A stretch of 64,000 nucleotides of DNA from Campylobacter sp. US33a. Lineage in GTDB: Bacteria > Campylobacterota > Campylobacteria > Campylobacterales > Campylobacteraceae. A program made the position numbers and the translations under genes. The stretch is taken from NCBI RefSeq assembly GCF_004378855.1, contig NZ_RYYL01000004.1:62001-126000 (forward strand). The letters run 5' to 3'. Below, in pieces: positions 34,697-44,466 of the stretch. Position 1 is the stretch's first letter. The number at the start of each line of letters is the position of its first letter. The notes beneath the pieces are model-generated. The model saw only the letters and a list, made by a program, of their open reading frames with translations, made no database searches and was not told the DNA's origin.

Positions 34697-34730
34697 TAAA
34701 TGAAACTTATTATTTTATTAAGGAGAATAG

Positions 34731-35640
34731 ATGTTTGAGATTGATTTGTCTTATCTTTGGGTAGTGATTTTATTGCTTTTAATTGCCGTTTTCTTAAAAA
34801 TGAGTATAAAAATAGTTTCACAAAGCGATATTATGATTATCGAGCGTTTGGGTAAATTTAATAAAGAAATTAGCGGTGGTTTTCATGTAATTATCCCATT
34901 TTTGGATATTCCGCGTGCGGTGATTACTATCCGTGAGCAACTCATTAATATAGAAAGACAGCAAGTTATCACAAAAGATAATGTTAATATTACAGTTGAT
35001 GGTATTGTATATCTTAAAGTAACGAATGGAAAAATGGCACTTTATAATGTAGAAGATTATAAAAAAGCAATTTCAAATCTCGCAATGACAACCTTGCGTG
35101 GAGAAATTGGCGGAATGAATCTTGATGATACTCTAAGCAGTCGTGATAGACTTAATGGAGCTTTGCAAATCGCACTAGGCGGTGCAGCAGATAATTGGGG
35201 TGTGAAAATTATGCGTGTTGAAATTTCAGAAATTTCTGTTCCTTTGGGTATAGAAGAAGCCATGAATTTACAAATGAAAGCCGAACGCGAAAAAAGAGCG
35301 ATTGAGCTCAATGCTGAAGCTAAAAAAGTAGCTATGATACGCAATGCAGAAGCGCAAAAACAAGAGCAAGTTTTGATTGCAGAAGCCATTGAAAGAATGG
35401 CAGATGCGAAGCGTTACGAGCAAATTGCAATCGCACAAGGACAAAAAGAAGCGATGGAAAATATCAATAAAGCTATGCAAGAAAGCCCATTAGCGGCAGA
35501 ATTTTTGCTTGCAAAAGATAGGGTTGAAGCTTTTAATGAATTTGCAAAAAGTGCTTCAAAAGATAAAATTTTAGTGCCTTATGAAAGTGCTGATTTAATA
35601 GGTGCGATAAGCATACTTAAGGATTTTATGGGTAGAAAAA

Positions 35641-35648
<8 letters not shown>
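34731..35648 (+). CDS. SPFH/Band 7 membrane protein (QmcA/stomatin-like)
   Basis: A 305-residue protein with an N-terminal membrane anchor (about 8-24) and a Band 7 domain: IIERLGKFNKEISGGFHVIIPFLD, REQLINIERQQVITKDNVNITVDGIVYLKV, TTLRGEIGGMNLDDTLSSRDRLN and VEISEISVPLGIEEAMNLQMKAEREKRA. The following Ala/Glu-rich coiled coil (EAKKVAMIRNAEAQKQEQ) drives oligomerisation. Such proteins form membrane microdomain scaffolds and often associate with FtsH. The next gene, an NfeD-type protein, overlaps by 8 bases, the usual partner arrangement. Confidence 0.9.
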
Positions 35649-37858
<2,210 letters not shown>

Positions 37859-37862
<4 letters not shown>

Positions 37863-38572
37863 TTATTAGTCCTGAAATTTATAGAGACGATGTTATTTTG
37901 ATCTGGAATAGTCTTTATTGGGAATTTGATAGGTTTACTTCTTTAGATCTAGAAAAAAGTTTGCTTAATGTAGAAGATGCCCATAAATGGTTGTTTGATG
38001 AGTTTATACCGCTTGTTATTTATGATTATGAAAGAAAAAAAGATGAAGAGCGGTTTTTGTATAAAATTTTTAATTTTATAAAAATTAATAAGACTTTGGC
38101 CTTTCATGATTTTATAAAAAATTTCAAGATTAGAGAATATATAAAATCAGATTACAAACAAAATGATATGGAATTTTTGCTTACTAGATGTGAAAGTTTG
38201 CAGTCTTATTGTAAAAATCATAATGATATACTTTTTAATAATGAAGCTTTTGTTTCTCTTTATGAGGGATTGCTTATTTTAATCCAAAATTGTTCCGAAC
38301 TAGATATATATTATATTTATGGAAATTTAGGAAATATTGGTTTTTGTGGAGAAAGGAATAGGGAAAATTTAATAATGGGCATTAAAAATTATTTAAAAAA
38401 TAATTCTAAATTTGAAAGCAATTGTAATGTAGTTGATTTGATATTACGCAATTATGTAGCACTTATTAGAGATAATAAACAAGCATTGGAATTTAATATA
38501 ACTTCAAAGCTTATAGTAAAATTACAAAATATAATAAAAATTAGCCAAATGATTGACTTAAAATTCAATTAA
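37859..38572 (+). CDS. Unknown protein, coupled partner of the DUF4365 gene
   Basis: A 237-residue, cytosolic-looking protein rich in Asn, Lys, Ile and aromatic residues, with no signal peptide, membrane segment or motif that I recognise. It starts MIISPEIYRDDVILIW from a TTG that overlaps the stop of the DUF4365 gene, with ATGGAAA just upstream serving as ribosome-binding site. Such tight coupling suggests the two proteins act together or one controls the other. Its base composition is even lower in GC than its neighbours, which suits acquired DNA. It ends 5 bases before the 3' end of a convergent regulator gene. Confidence 0.65.
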
Positions 38573-38576
38573 TATT

Positions 38577-38825
38577 TTAAATTCCTTTAAAAAACTCCGT
38601 AATTTCTACATTTAAAACCTTAGAAATTTTATAAAGATGTTCTAAATTAAAATGGATATTCTTATATCCTGCTTCTGCGCCACCAACTAAAGAACAAGAC
38701 TTATAGCCGATTTCAAGACTAAGCTCAAGCTGTGATAAGCCTTTTTCTTTTCTGATTTTTGCTACATTTTGTGCGATTTTTTTGTGAAAATTTTCTATTT
38801 TATCTTCACTGAATTCGTAAGTCAT
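38577..38825 (-). CDS. XRE-family helix-turn-helix regulator
   Basis: An 82-residue DNA-binding protein made of little more than an HTH_3 domain: IAQNVAKIRKEKGLSQLELSLEIGYKSCSLVGGAEAG, then FNLEHLYKISKVLNVEITEFF. The recognition helix falls at about residues 42-55. It faces the end of the DUF4365 partner gene. The region upstream of its start carries two palindromes of the same design (7-bp and 5-bp arms with 4-base spacers), the first only 9-36 bases from its start, so autorepression is likely. It may also govern the rightward transcript toward the FkbM gene. Its ATG at 38825 has only a weak AAAGTAAAG site. Confidence 0.82.
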   Translation of the reverse strand: MTYEFSEDKIENFHKKIAQNVAKIRKEKGLSQLELSLEIGYKSCSLVGGAEAGYKNIHFNLEHLYKISKVLNVEITEFFKGI

Positions 38826-38833
38826 CTTTACTT

Positions 38834-38861
38834 TAATCTATGATGATAGATTGATAGATTA
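38834..38861. promoter_or_regulatory. Operator-like repeat upstream of the XRE gene
   Basis: AATCTAT (38835-38841), a GATG spacer and ATAGATT (38846-38852) form a perfect dyad. A further ATAGATT follows at 38854-38860, so the outer TAATCTAT/ATAGATTA also pair. The placement directly before the regulator start fits binding of that regulator. Confidence 0.6.
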
Positions 38862-38890
38862 AGCACATTTAATTTGCAATTTCTTTTCAC

Positions 38891-38907
38891 TCTATTATAA
38901 TAGATTA
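38891..38907. promoter_or_regulatory. Second operator-like palindrome overlapping a rightward -10
   Basis: TCTATTATAATAGA (38891-38904) is a perfect 14-base palindrome with TCTAT, a 4-base TATA spacer and ATAGA, extended on one side to ATAGATTA as in the first operator. It contains TATAAT (38896-38901), a good -10 for transcription toward the FkbM gene, so a bound repressor would block it. Confidence 0.6.
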
Positions 38908-38923
38908 AAACCAAAGGAAAGAC

Positions 38924-38983
38924 ATGTTTAGAAAAGTTAAATATGGGAATGGAAAAAAAGAAATTTATATTAAGAAATTTTAG
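38924..38983 (+). pseudogene. 19-codon fragment, likely original 5' end of the FkbM gene
   Basis: An ATG with an excellent AAAGGAAAGAC ribosome-binding site, 23 bases after the TATAAT, opens a frame encoding MFRKVKYGNGKKEIYIKKF and a TAG. In the next frame (38973-39011) FRILKYFKQS follows, and the FkbM reading frame is open from 39019. The three pieces lie in three frames, read in order. The N-terminal pattern resembles starts of Campylobacter surface-polysaccharide transferases as I recall them, so I take it as the severed start of the next gene. Confidence 0.55.
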
Positions 38984-39051
38984 AATTTTAAAATATTTTA
39001 AACAAAGTTAATACCTAGAATATCAAATTTCTGAATGAAATATTTCATAAA

Positions 39052-39702
39052 TTGTTTTTCACCAAAGACATCGGTTATTTAAAAGACTTGTTAAAAAGAG
39101 CTTTTGCGATAGAAAAGTATCAAAAATTTTTTTACAATTTTTTCTTAAGAAGTCAAAAAGGTGAAGAGCTTGCCTTTATAGATGCTGGAGCGCATGTAGG
39201 AGTATTTAGTGATGTGGCGTTAGCAAGTGGTGGGATTTGTTATGCTTTTGAACCAAATATTTATTTGCATGCTTTTTTAAAAGATCTTTATAAAGATAAT
39301 GAAAAACTCATTTTATCAAATAAAGCCGTGTCAAATCAAAATTCCACAGCCATATTTTATGATGAAGGAACTAACGCAGTGGGGCAAGGCGGGGGAATTG
39401 TAAAAACAAATCATTGTAATCATAAAGAAAGTGGTTATGAAGTGGAGTTGATTGACTTTTGTGAATTTTTGCATGAAATTCTTAAAAAACATAAAAAAAT
39501 TACCTTTATTAAAATGGATATTGAAGAAGCTGAATTTGATGTATTAGATGCCTTAATCGAGCAAAAGCTTTATGAAAATATCGAATACATAATGGTAGAA
39601 ACACATGAAAGATTTTTTGAAAATCCTAGCCAAAAAATTAACACTTTAAAAGAAAAAACCACTCAAAATAATATTACAAATATTTTTCTAGATTGGATTT
39701 GA
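39052..39702 (+). CDS. FkbM-family methyltransferase, 5' end damaged
   Basis: A 216-residue frame starting at TTG 39052; its open frame goes back only to 39019. The FkbM methyltransferase domain is present: FIDAGAHVGVFSDVALASGG (SAM motif I), YAFEPNIYLHAFL, LSNKAVSNQNSTAIFYDEG, VELIDFCEF, FIKMDIEEAEFDVLDAL and EYIMVETHERFF. Such enzymes methylate sugars of surface glycans. The usual N-terminal portion appears to lie upstream in other frames, and there is no Shine-Dalgarno at 39052, so expression of a functional enzyme is doubtful. It stands alone between an accessory module and fmt. Confidence 0.65.
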   Translation: MFFTKDIGYLKDLLKRAFAIEKYQKFFYNFFLRSQKGEELAFIDAGAHVGVFSDVALASGGICYAFEPNIYLHAFLKDLYKDNEKLILSNKAVSNQNSTAIFYDEGTNAVGQGGGIVKTNHCNHKESGYEVELIDFCEFLHEILKKHKKITFIKMDIEEAEFDVLDALIEQKLYENIEYIMVETHERFFENPSQKINTLKEKTTQNNITNIFLDWI

Positions 39703-39719
39703 TAATAAAGCTTTAAATT

Positions 39720-39734
39720 CAAATTTGTTATAAT
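39720..39734 (+). promoter_or_regulatory. Promoter of fmt
   Basis: TATAAT at 39729-39734 follows CAAATTTGT. The hexamer overlaps an in-frame ATG at 39733, which therefore cannot be the fmt start for this promoter. Confidence 0.75.
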
Positions 39735-39765
39735 GAAAGCTTTGAATTTTACACAAAGCGAAATG

Positions 39766-40683
39766 ATGAAAAAAATTATTTTTATGGGAACACCATCTTA
39801 TGCAACTTGCATTTTAAAAGCCCTTTTAGAAGATAAAAATTTTGAAATTTTAGCACTTTTTACCCAGCCTGATCGTGCGGTGGGTAGAAAGCAGATTTTA
39901 ACACCAAGTGATACAAAGGCATTTTTATGCCAAAATACCCCGCAAATTCCAATTTTTACACCAAATTCTTTAAAAGATGAAAGCATTGTAAATGAAATTT
40001 GTGCTTTAAAACCCGATTTTATAGTAGTTGCTGCTTATGGAAAAATTTTACCAAAAGCTATTTTAAATCTTGCACCTTGTATTAATTTACACGCTTCACT
40101 TTTGCCAAAATATCGCGGTGCAAGTCCGATACAAAGTGCGATTTTAAATGCTGATAAAATAAGTGGGGTTTGCACAATGCTTATGGAAGAAGGGCTTGAC
40201 ACGGGTGCTGTGCTTGAGAGTATAGAGTGCGATATAAAAGATAAAAACGCGAGTGAAGTTTTTGATCTTTTGGCAAATTTAGCGGCAAAACTTATACTTT
40301 CTACACTTTTAAATTTTGAAAAAATCACTCCAAAAAAACAAGATGAAAGCTTGGCTACGCATTGTAAAAAGATCAAAAAAGAAGATGGGCTTATCGAGTT
40401 AAATGATGCAAGAGAAATTTATCAAAAATATTTAGCTTTCACGCCTTGGCCTGCAATTTTTTTAGAAAATGGTTTGAAGTTTATAGAGCTTGAGCTTGTT
40501 GATGAAACAAAACAGAATACTAAAATAGGTGAAATTTTAGAGCTTGAAAAAGAAAGTTTTTTATTGGCTTGTAAAAAAGGAATTTTACGCATTAAAAAAC
40601 TTCAAGAAAGCGGAAAAAAAGCCCTTGATGGTAGGACTTATTTAAATGGAAAAAGGTTGAAAATTGGAGATAGTTTGTATTGA
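39766..40683 (+). CDS. fmt: Methionyl-tRNA formyltransferase
   Basis: Fmt formylates initiator Met-tRNA with 10-formyl-THF. The protein is 305 residues starting MKKIIFMGTPSYATCIL, with ALFTQPDRAVGRKQ, the catalytic core VAAYGKILPKAIL, INLHASLLPKYRGASPIQSAIL, and TGVTTM-like GVCTMLMEEGLDTGAVL. I place the start at the ATG at 39766, because the earlier in-frame ATG at 39733 lies in the promoter -10. ATG 39763 is adjacent and equally possible. The C-terminal tRNA-binding domain is intact. The 3' end overlaps birA by 20 bases. Confidence 0.95.
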   Translation: MKKIIFMGTPSYATCILKALLEDKNFEILALFTQPDRAVGRKQILTPSDTKAFLCQNTPQIPIFTPNSLKDESIVNEICALKPDFIVVAAYGKILPKAILNLAPCINLHASLLPKYRGASPIQSAILNADKISGVCTMLMEEGLDTGAVLESIECDIKDKNASEVFDLLANLAAKLILSTLLNFEKITPKKQDESLATHCKKIKKEDGLIELNDAREIYQKYLAFTPWPAIFLENGLKFIELELVDETKQNTKIGEILELEKESFLLACKKGILRIKKLQESGKKALDGRTYLNGKRLKIGDSLY

Positions 40684-41299
40684 AAGCATTACTTCGACCC
40701 ATCATTTTTTATGCGAACAAATTCGAAGTGGCAAAATAAACAAAAATTTAGCAATTTATGCGCTAGAGCAAAATGGCGGAGTTGGAAGTAGGGAAAATAT
40801 TTGGCAAAGTTCTAAGGGGAATTTACACCTTTCTTTTTGCTTAAAAGTGCAAGATTTACCCAAGGATTTGCCTTTAGCATCTGTGAGTATTTATTTTGCT
40901 TTTTTGATGAAAGAAGTTTTAGAGCGTAAAGGATCACAAATTTGGGTTAAATGGCCTAACGATTTGTATTTAAATGATAAAAAAGTAGGCGGGGTGATGA
41001 GCGCTAAAATAAGTGAATTTATCATAGGTGGAGTGGGATTAAATTTGAAATTTGCACCTGTTGGAGCTGAAATTGTAGATATTGAAATTGACTTGAAAAT
41101 TTTAGTAGAAGAGTTTTTGCAAAGCTTAGAAAAATTTTCTTTATGGAAGAATATTTTTAGCAAGTATATGTTAGAATTCGAAAAATCAAGACAATTTAGT
41201 ATTCATCACGAAGGTAAGATTTTTTCGCTTGAAGAAGCATTATTGTATGAAGATGGTTCTATTTTATTGGATAATAAAAGGATATATAGTTTAAGATGA
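40664..41299 (+). CDS. birA: Biotin--protein ligase (BirA, no DNA-binding domain)
   Basis: BirA attaches biotin to the carboxyl-carrier proteins. The 211-residue enzyme has GVGSRENIWQSSKGNLHLSF (biotinyl-AMP loop), VKWPNDLYLNDKKVGGVM and IIGGVGLNLKF. It is monofunctional: there is no N-terminal HTH, so it is not a repressor as in E. coli. The start is TTG at 40664, read from AAAAAGG 7 bases before it and the 20-base overlap with fmt. The ATGA link to parA follows. It would supply the PycA/B and Acc carrier proteins. Confidence 0.9.
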   Translation: MEIVCIESITSTHHFLCEQIRSGKINKNLAIYALEQNGGVGSRENIWQSSKGNLHLSFCLKVQDLPKDLPLASVSIYFAFLMKEVLERKGSQIWVKWPNDLYLNDKKVGGVMSAKISEFIIGGVGLNLKFAPVGAEIVDIEIDLKILVEEFLQSLEKFSLWKNIFSKYMLEFEKSRQFSIHHEGKIFSLEEALLYEDGSILLDNKRIYSLR

Positions 41300-42078
41300 G
41301 TGAAGTAATAACCATAGCAAATCAAAAGGGTGGCGTTGGAAAGACCACTACAGCGATAAATTTAGCAGCATCTTTGGCAGTAGCAGAAAAAAAGGTTTTG
41401 CTTGTAGATATTGATCCTCAAGCAAATGCTACCACTGGACTTGGTTTCAATCGTAATAATTATGAGTACAATATTTATCATGTATTTACAGGAAGAAAGA
41501 AATTTTCGGATATTATTTTAAAGACAGAATTACCGCAGCTTCATTTAGCTCCTTCAAATATAGGACTTGTAGGCATAGAGCAAGAGTTGGCAAAAGATGA
41601 TAAAACTGAAAAAAAAACGCTTTTAAGAACTCAGCTTAAAGAAGTGGTGGAAGATTATGACTTTATTATTATAGATTCTCCGCCAGCACTTGGCAGTATT
41701 ACTATTAATGCTTTTGCAGCAAGTGATAGCGTGATTATTCCAATTCAATGTGAATTTTATGCACTTGAAGGTGTAGCTATGGTTTTAAATACTATAAAAT
41801 TAATCAAAAAAGCTATTAATCCTAAATTAAAAGTGCGTGGGTTTTTGCCAACTATGTATAGTTCTCAAAATAACTTGTCTAAAGATGTTGTTGAAGATTT
41901 AAAGCAAAATTTTAAACAGCATCTTTTTACCATTAACGGACAAGAAGATTTTGTTGTAATTCCGCGTAATGTAAAGTTAGCAGAAAGTCCAAGTTTCGGT
42001 AAGCCTATTATACTTTATGATATAAAATCTCCAGGTTCAATTGCGTATAAAAATTTAGCTTATTCTATTTTGGGGTGA
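41296..42078 (+). CDS. parA: Chromosome partitioning ATPase ParA (Soj)
   Basis: The 260-residue ParA has the deviant Walker A motif (NQKGGVGKTTTAINLAA), DIDPQANATTGLG, the Walker B region IIIDSPPALGSITINAF and the C-terminal VIPRNVKLAESPSFGKPI stretch. It moves the ParB-parS nucleoprotein during chromosome segregation. The start overlaps birA by 4 bases. parB follows after 3 bases. The pair near atp and fmt is the chromosomal par locus of Campylobacter. No parS consensus search was possible by eye. Confidence 0.96.
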   Translation: MSEVITIANQKGGVGKTTTAINLAASLAVAEKKVLLVDIDPQANATTGLGFNRNNYEYNIYHVFTGRKKFSDIILKTELPQLHLAPSNIGLVGIEQELAKDDKTEKKTLLRTQLKEVVEDYDFIIIDSPPALGSITINAFAASDSVIIPIQCEFYALEGVAMVLNTIKLIKKAINPKLKVRGFLPTMYSSQNNLSKDVVEDLKQNFKQHLFTINGQEDFVVIPRNVKLAESPSFGKPIILYDIKSPGSIAYKNLAYSILG

Positions 42079-42081
42079 AAA

Positions 42082-42927
42082 ATGGGTTTAAATAAAGATA
42101 AAGGGCTTAGTTCGCTTATTAGTGATATGGATGAGGTTTATAGCAGGGAATTGGGGCTTGATTTAGATAGGGTAGAAGAAATTTTTATAGACAATATCAA
42201 AACCAATCCCTTTCAACCGCGTAAAGATTTTGATCAAATAGCTTTAAATGAACTTGCACAATCAATTCAAACTTACGGTTTGATTCAGCCTATTATTTTA
42301 TTAAAAAAAGATGAAAATTCTTATATTCTTATTGCAGGTGAAAGAAGACTTAGGGCATGTAAAATTTTAGGTTTTGATAAAATTAAAGCTGTTGTGGCTG
42401 ATATTGATGAGAATAAATTAAGAGAGCTTGCTTTAATAGAAAATATTCAAAGAGAAAATTTAAACCCTATTGAGTTAGCTTACTCTTATAAAGATCTTAT
42501 TGATGAGCATAAGATTACCCAAGAAGAACTTGCGGTTATTGTTCATAAGTCAAGATCTCAAATTGCCAATACTTTGCGTTTATTAACTCTTGATGAAAAT
42601 ACACAAAAACTTATTCGAGAAGGTAAAATTTCACAAGGACATGCTAAAGTGATTGCGGGACTTGAAGCAAAAGATGAAAAAATGCTTGTAAATACCATAT
42701 TGGGTCAAAGGTTGAGCGTAAGAGATACAGAAAAAATAGTCCAGAAAATGAAAAATAAACATCAAAGTACAATGAATGATGAAATTAGTTCTGAGCTGAA
42801 AAAATTACAAGAGATATTCAATAAGTTAGGTGTGGTAAGTAAGGTTAAGCAATCAGAAATTGTTTTGTCATGTTCTGATGTTACAAAAATTAGAAAACTA
42901 AATAAAATACTTGCTACTTGTGTGTGA
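42082..42927 (+). CDS. parB: Chromosome partitioning protein ParB
   Basis: A 281-residue ParB/Spo0J. The N-terminal CTPase domain has NPFQPRKDFDQIALNELAQSI, LIQPIILLK and the catalytic GERRLRACKILG. A central HTH follows (ITQEELAVIVHKSRSQIANTLRLLTL), and the C-terminal dimer domain is at the end. It binds parS and spreads as a CTP-dependent clamp. It is co-transcribed with parA. A TTTTTG-TATAAT promoter for the atp operon lies directly after it. Confidence 0.95.
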   Translation: MGLNKDKGLSSLISDMDEVYSRELGLDLDRVEEIFIDNIKTNPFQPRKDFDQIALNELAQSIQTYGLIQPIILLKKDENSYILIAGERRLRACKILGFDKIKAVVADIDENKLRELALIENIQRENLNPIELAYSYKDLIDEHKITQEELAVIVHKSRSQIANTLRLLTLDENTQKLIREGKISQGHAKVIAGLEAKDEKMLVNTILGQRLSVRDTEKIVQKMKNKHQSTMNDEISSELKKLQEIFNKLGVVSKVKQSEIVLSCSDVTKIRKLNKILATCV

Positions 42928-42953
42928 ATTTACTTTAATGAGTTAGAATAATA

Positions 42954-42966
42954 GTTTTTGTATAAT
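42954..42966 (+). promoter_or_regulatory. Promoter of the atp operon
   Basis: GTTTTTG is followed directly by TATAAT (42961-42966), a very good match to the Campylobacter housekeeping promoter. AAGGAG at 42973-42978 is 7 bases before the ATG of the b' gene. Confidence 0.85.
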
Positions 42967-42985
42967 TAGAAAAAGGAGAAAGTTA

Positions 42986-43411
42986 ATGTTTGACGGCGTT
43001 CATCTGTCGATTATTTTTACAACTATGGCGATATTTATTGCTTGTATTTTTATTTTAAATATTATTTTGTATAAACCGCTTCTAAAGTTTATGGACGAAA
43101 GAAGTGCATCTATTAAGAATGATGAAGAAAAGGTTAAACAAAATTCTCAAGATATGTTAGGCGTTGATGATGAATTGGAAAAAATTCATCAAGAAACAAG
43201 AGCGGAAATCAATCGCATAAAACAAGAAGCATTAGATGAGGCTAAAAAATCTGCTCAAGAACAAATTAATCAAAAAAAAGAAGAGTTAGAAAGAAAGATG
43301 GATGTGTTTTATGCAAAACTTGCTGAAGATAAAAAAAATTTAGAGCTTGAGCTTGAAAATAGACTGCCTATTTTAAAAAATGCTTTGAAAAATAATTTAC
43401 AAAATATTTAG
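42986..43411 (+). CDS. atpF': ATP synthase F0 subunit b'
   Basis: A 141-residue subunit b' of the peripheral stalk. A single N-terminal membrane helix (about 7-27, LSIIFTTMAIFIACIFILNIIL) is followed by the long charged amphipathic helix DERSASIKNDEEKVKQ and EINRIKQEALDEAKKSAQEQ. It pairs with the b subunit encoded next, making the heterodimeric stalk found in epsilonproteobacteria, cyanobacteria and alphaproteobacteria. It is the first gene of the seven-gene atp operon and 7 bases before atpF. Confidence 0.9.
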   Translation: MFDGVHLSIIFTTMAIFIACIFILNIILYKPLLKFMDERSASIKNDEEKVKQNSQDMLGVDDELEKIHQETRAEINRIKQEALDEAKKSAQEQINQKKEELERKMDVFYAKLAEDKKNLELELENRLPILKNALKNNLQNI

Positions 43412-43421
43412 AAGGAAAGTG

Positions 43422-43931
43422 ATGAAAATATTTTATTTATTTGCCTTAACACCTTTATTGTGTTTTGCAGCAGGATCTGGAAATGGGGATTATGATATCA
43501 TACCAAGAACAGTTAATTTCTTTTTATTTGCCGCTATTTTATATTATTTCATAGCAACTCCTCTTAAGAATTTTTACAAAAACCGTATTGCTGGCATTGC
43601 AATGAAACTTGAAGAAATACAAAAAAAATTACTTGAAAGTAAAAATAAAAAATTAGAGATGCTTAAAAAGCTTGAGGATTTTAAAAAAGACTCTATGGAA
43701 TCAATTGTTTTAGCAAAAAAAGAAGCTGAAATTTTAGCAAATAAAGTTAGAGAAGAAACAAAAGATGAGCTTATTATGCTTGAGAAACATTTTGAAGAGC
43801 AAAAGGACTATGAATTTAGAAAAATGGAAAAAGAAGTCATTAATAAAATTTTAATCAAGTTATTTGATGATAAAGAAGTGCAATTAAGCCAAAAGAATAT
43901 ACTTGAAATTATGTTGAAGAAGGTTTCGTAA
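43422..43931 (+). CDS. atpF: ATP synthase F0 subunit b
   Basis: A 169-residue subunit b. It opens with a short hydrophobic segment MKIFYLFALTPLLCFA, possibly an extra signal-like region, then a second membrane helix (about 28-45, TVNFFLFAAILYYFIATPLK) and the long helical stalk (MKLEEIQKKLLESKNKK). I start at the ATG at 43422. The adjacent GTG at 43419 is only 2 bases from the AAGGA site; the ATG has 5. It partners b' and holds the delta subunit and alpha hexamer. Confidence 0.9.
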   Translation: MKIFYLFALTPLLCFAAGSGNGDYDIIPRTVNFFLFAAILYYFIATPLKNFYKNRIAGIAMKLEEIQKKLLESKNKKLEMLKKLEDFKKDSMESIVLAKKEAEILANKVREETKDELIMLEKHFEEQKDYEFRKMEKEVINKILIKLFDDKEVQLSQKNILEIMLKKVS

Positions 43932-44452
43932 TGGAGTGTTTAGTTGTTAAAAAATATGCAAAAGCTATTTTTTTAAGCAAAGATGCAGATTATATTTGCG
44001 AGCAGTTGAATAAAATTTCACAAGCATTTTCTATATCAAGATTTAAGGCAATTTTAGAATCTTATGATATAAAAAAAGAAAAAAAGATTGAATTTGTGAT
44101 GTCTATATTGGGGGAGGTTAAGCCAAGCTTGCATCATTTGATTCAGCTTTTGGGTTTAAATTCAAGGCTTGCTCTTATCCCTAACATTGTAGAAGAACTA
44201 AAGAAACAAAAGGCATTGGAAGAGAATATTTATTTTGGAACTATTTATAGCAAAGAGTCTTTAGAGGAAAACAAAATCAATGAATTGGAGCAAGGGCTGA
44301 GCAAGCGTTTTGATGCAAAAATTAAATTAAACAGCAAACAAACAGATCAGCAAGGTATTAAAATTAGTCTTGAAGAACTTGGATATGAAATATCTTTTTC
44401 TATGGATAATTTAAAAACAAAACTTAATGAATATATATTAAAAATAATTTAA
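43931..44452 (+). CDS. atpH: ATP synthase F1 subunit delta
   Basis: A 173-residue delta subunit linking the b/b' stalk to the top of alpha3beta3. It has [11 protein letters not shown] at the N terminus, the helical N domain and a C-terminal region with [25 protein letters not shown] and the conserved IGG-like [13 protein letters not shown]. The stop of atpF overlaps its start by 1 base (TAATG). Position and order b'-b-delta-alpha are those of the epsilonproteobacterial operon. Confidence 0.92.
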   Translation: MECLVVKKYAKAIFLSKDADYICEQLNKISQAFSISRFKAILESYDIKKEKKIEFVMSILGEVKPSLHHLIQLLGLNSRLALIPNIVEELKKQKALEENIYFGTIYSKESLEENKINELEQGLSKRFDAKIKLNSKQTDQQGIKISLEELGYEISFSMDNLKTKLNEYILKII

Positions 44453-44466
44453 CAAGGAGAAATTTG

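Noticed and set aside
34135-34730. tRNA or small RNA gene in the largest gap
   Set aside because: No cloverleaf-like pairing or CCA end was found; the stretch is explained by the decayed DUF6194-like gene and a promoter.
39733-39765. fmt start at 39733
   Set aside because: The ATG is part of the promoter TATAAT, so it is not in the transcript.
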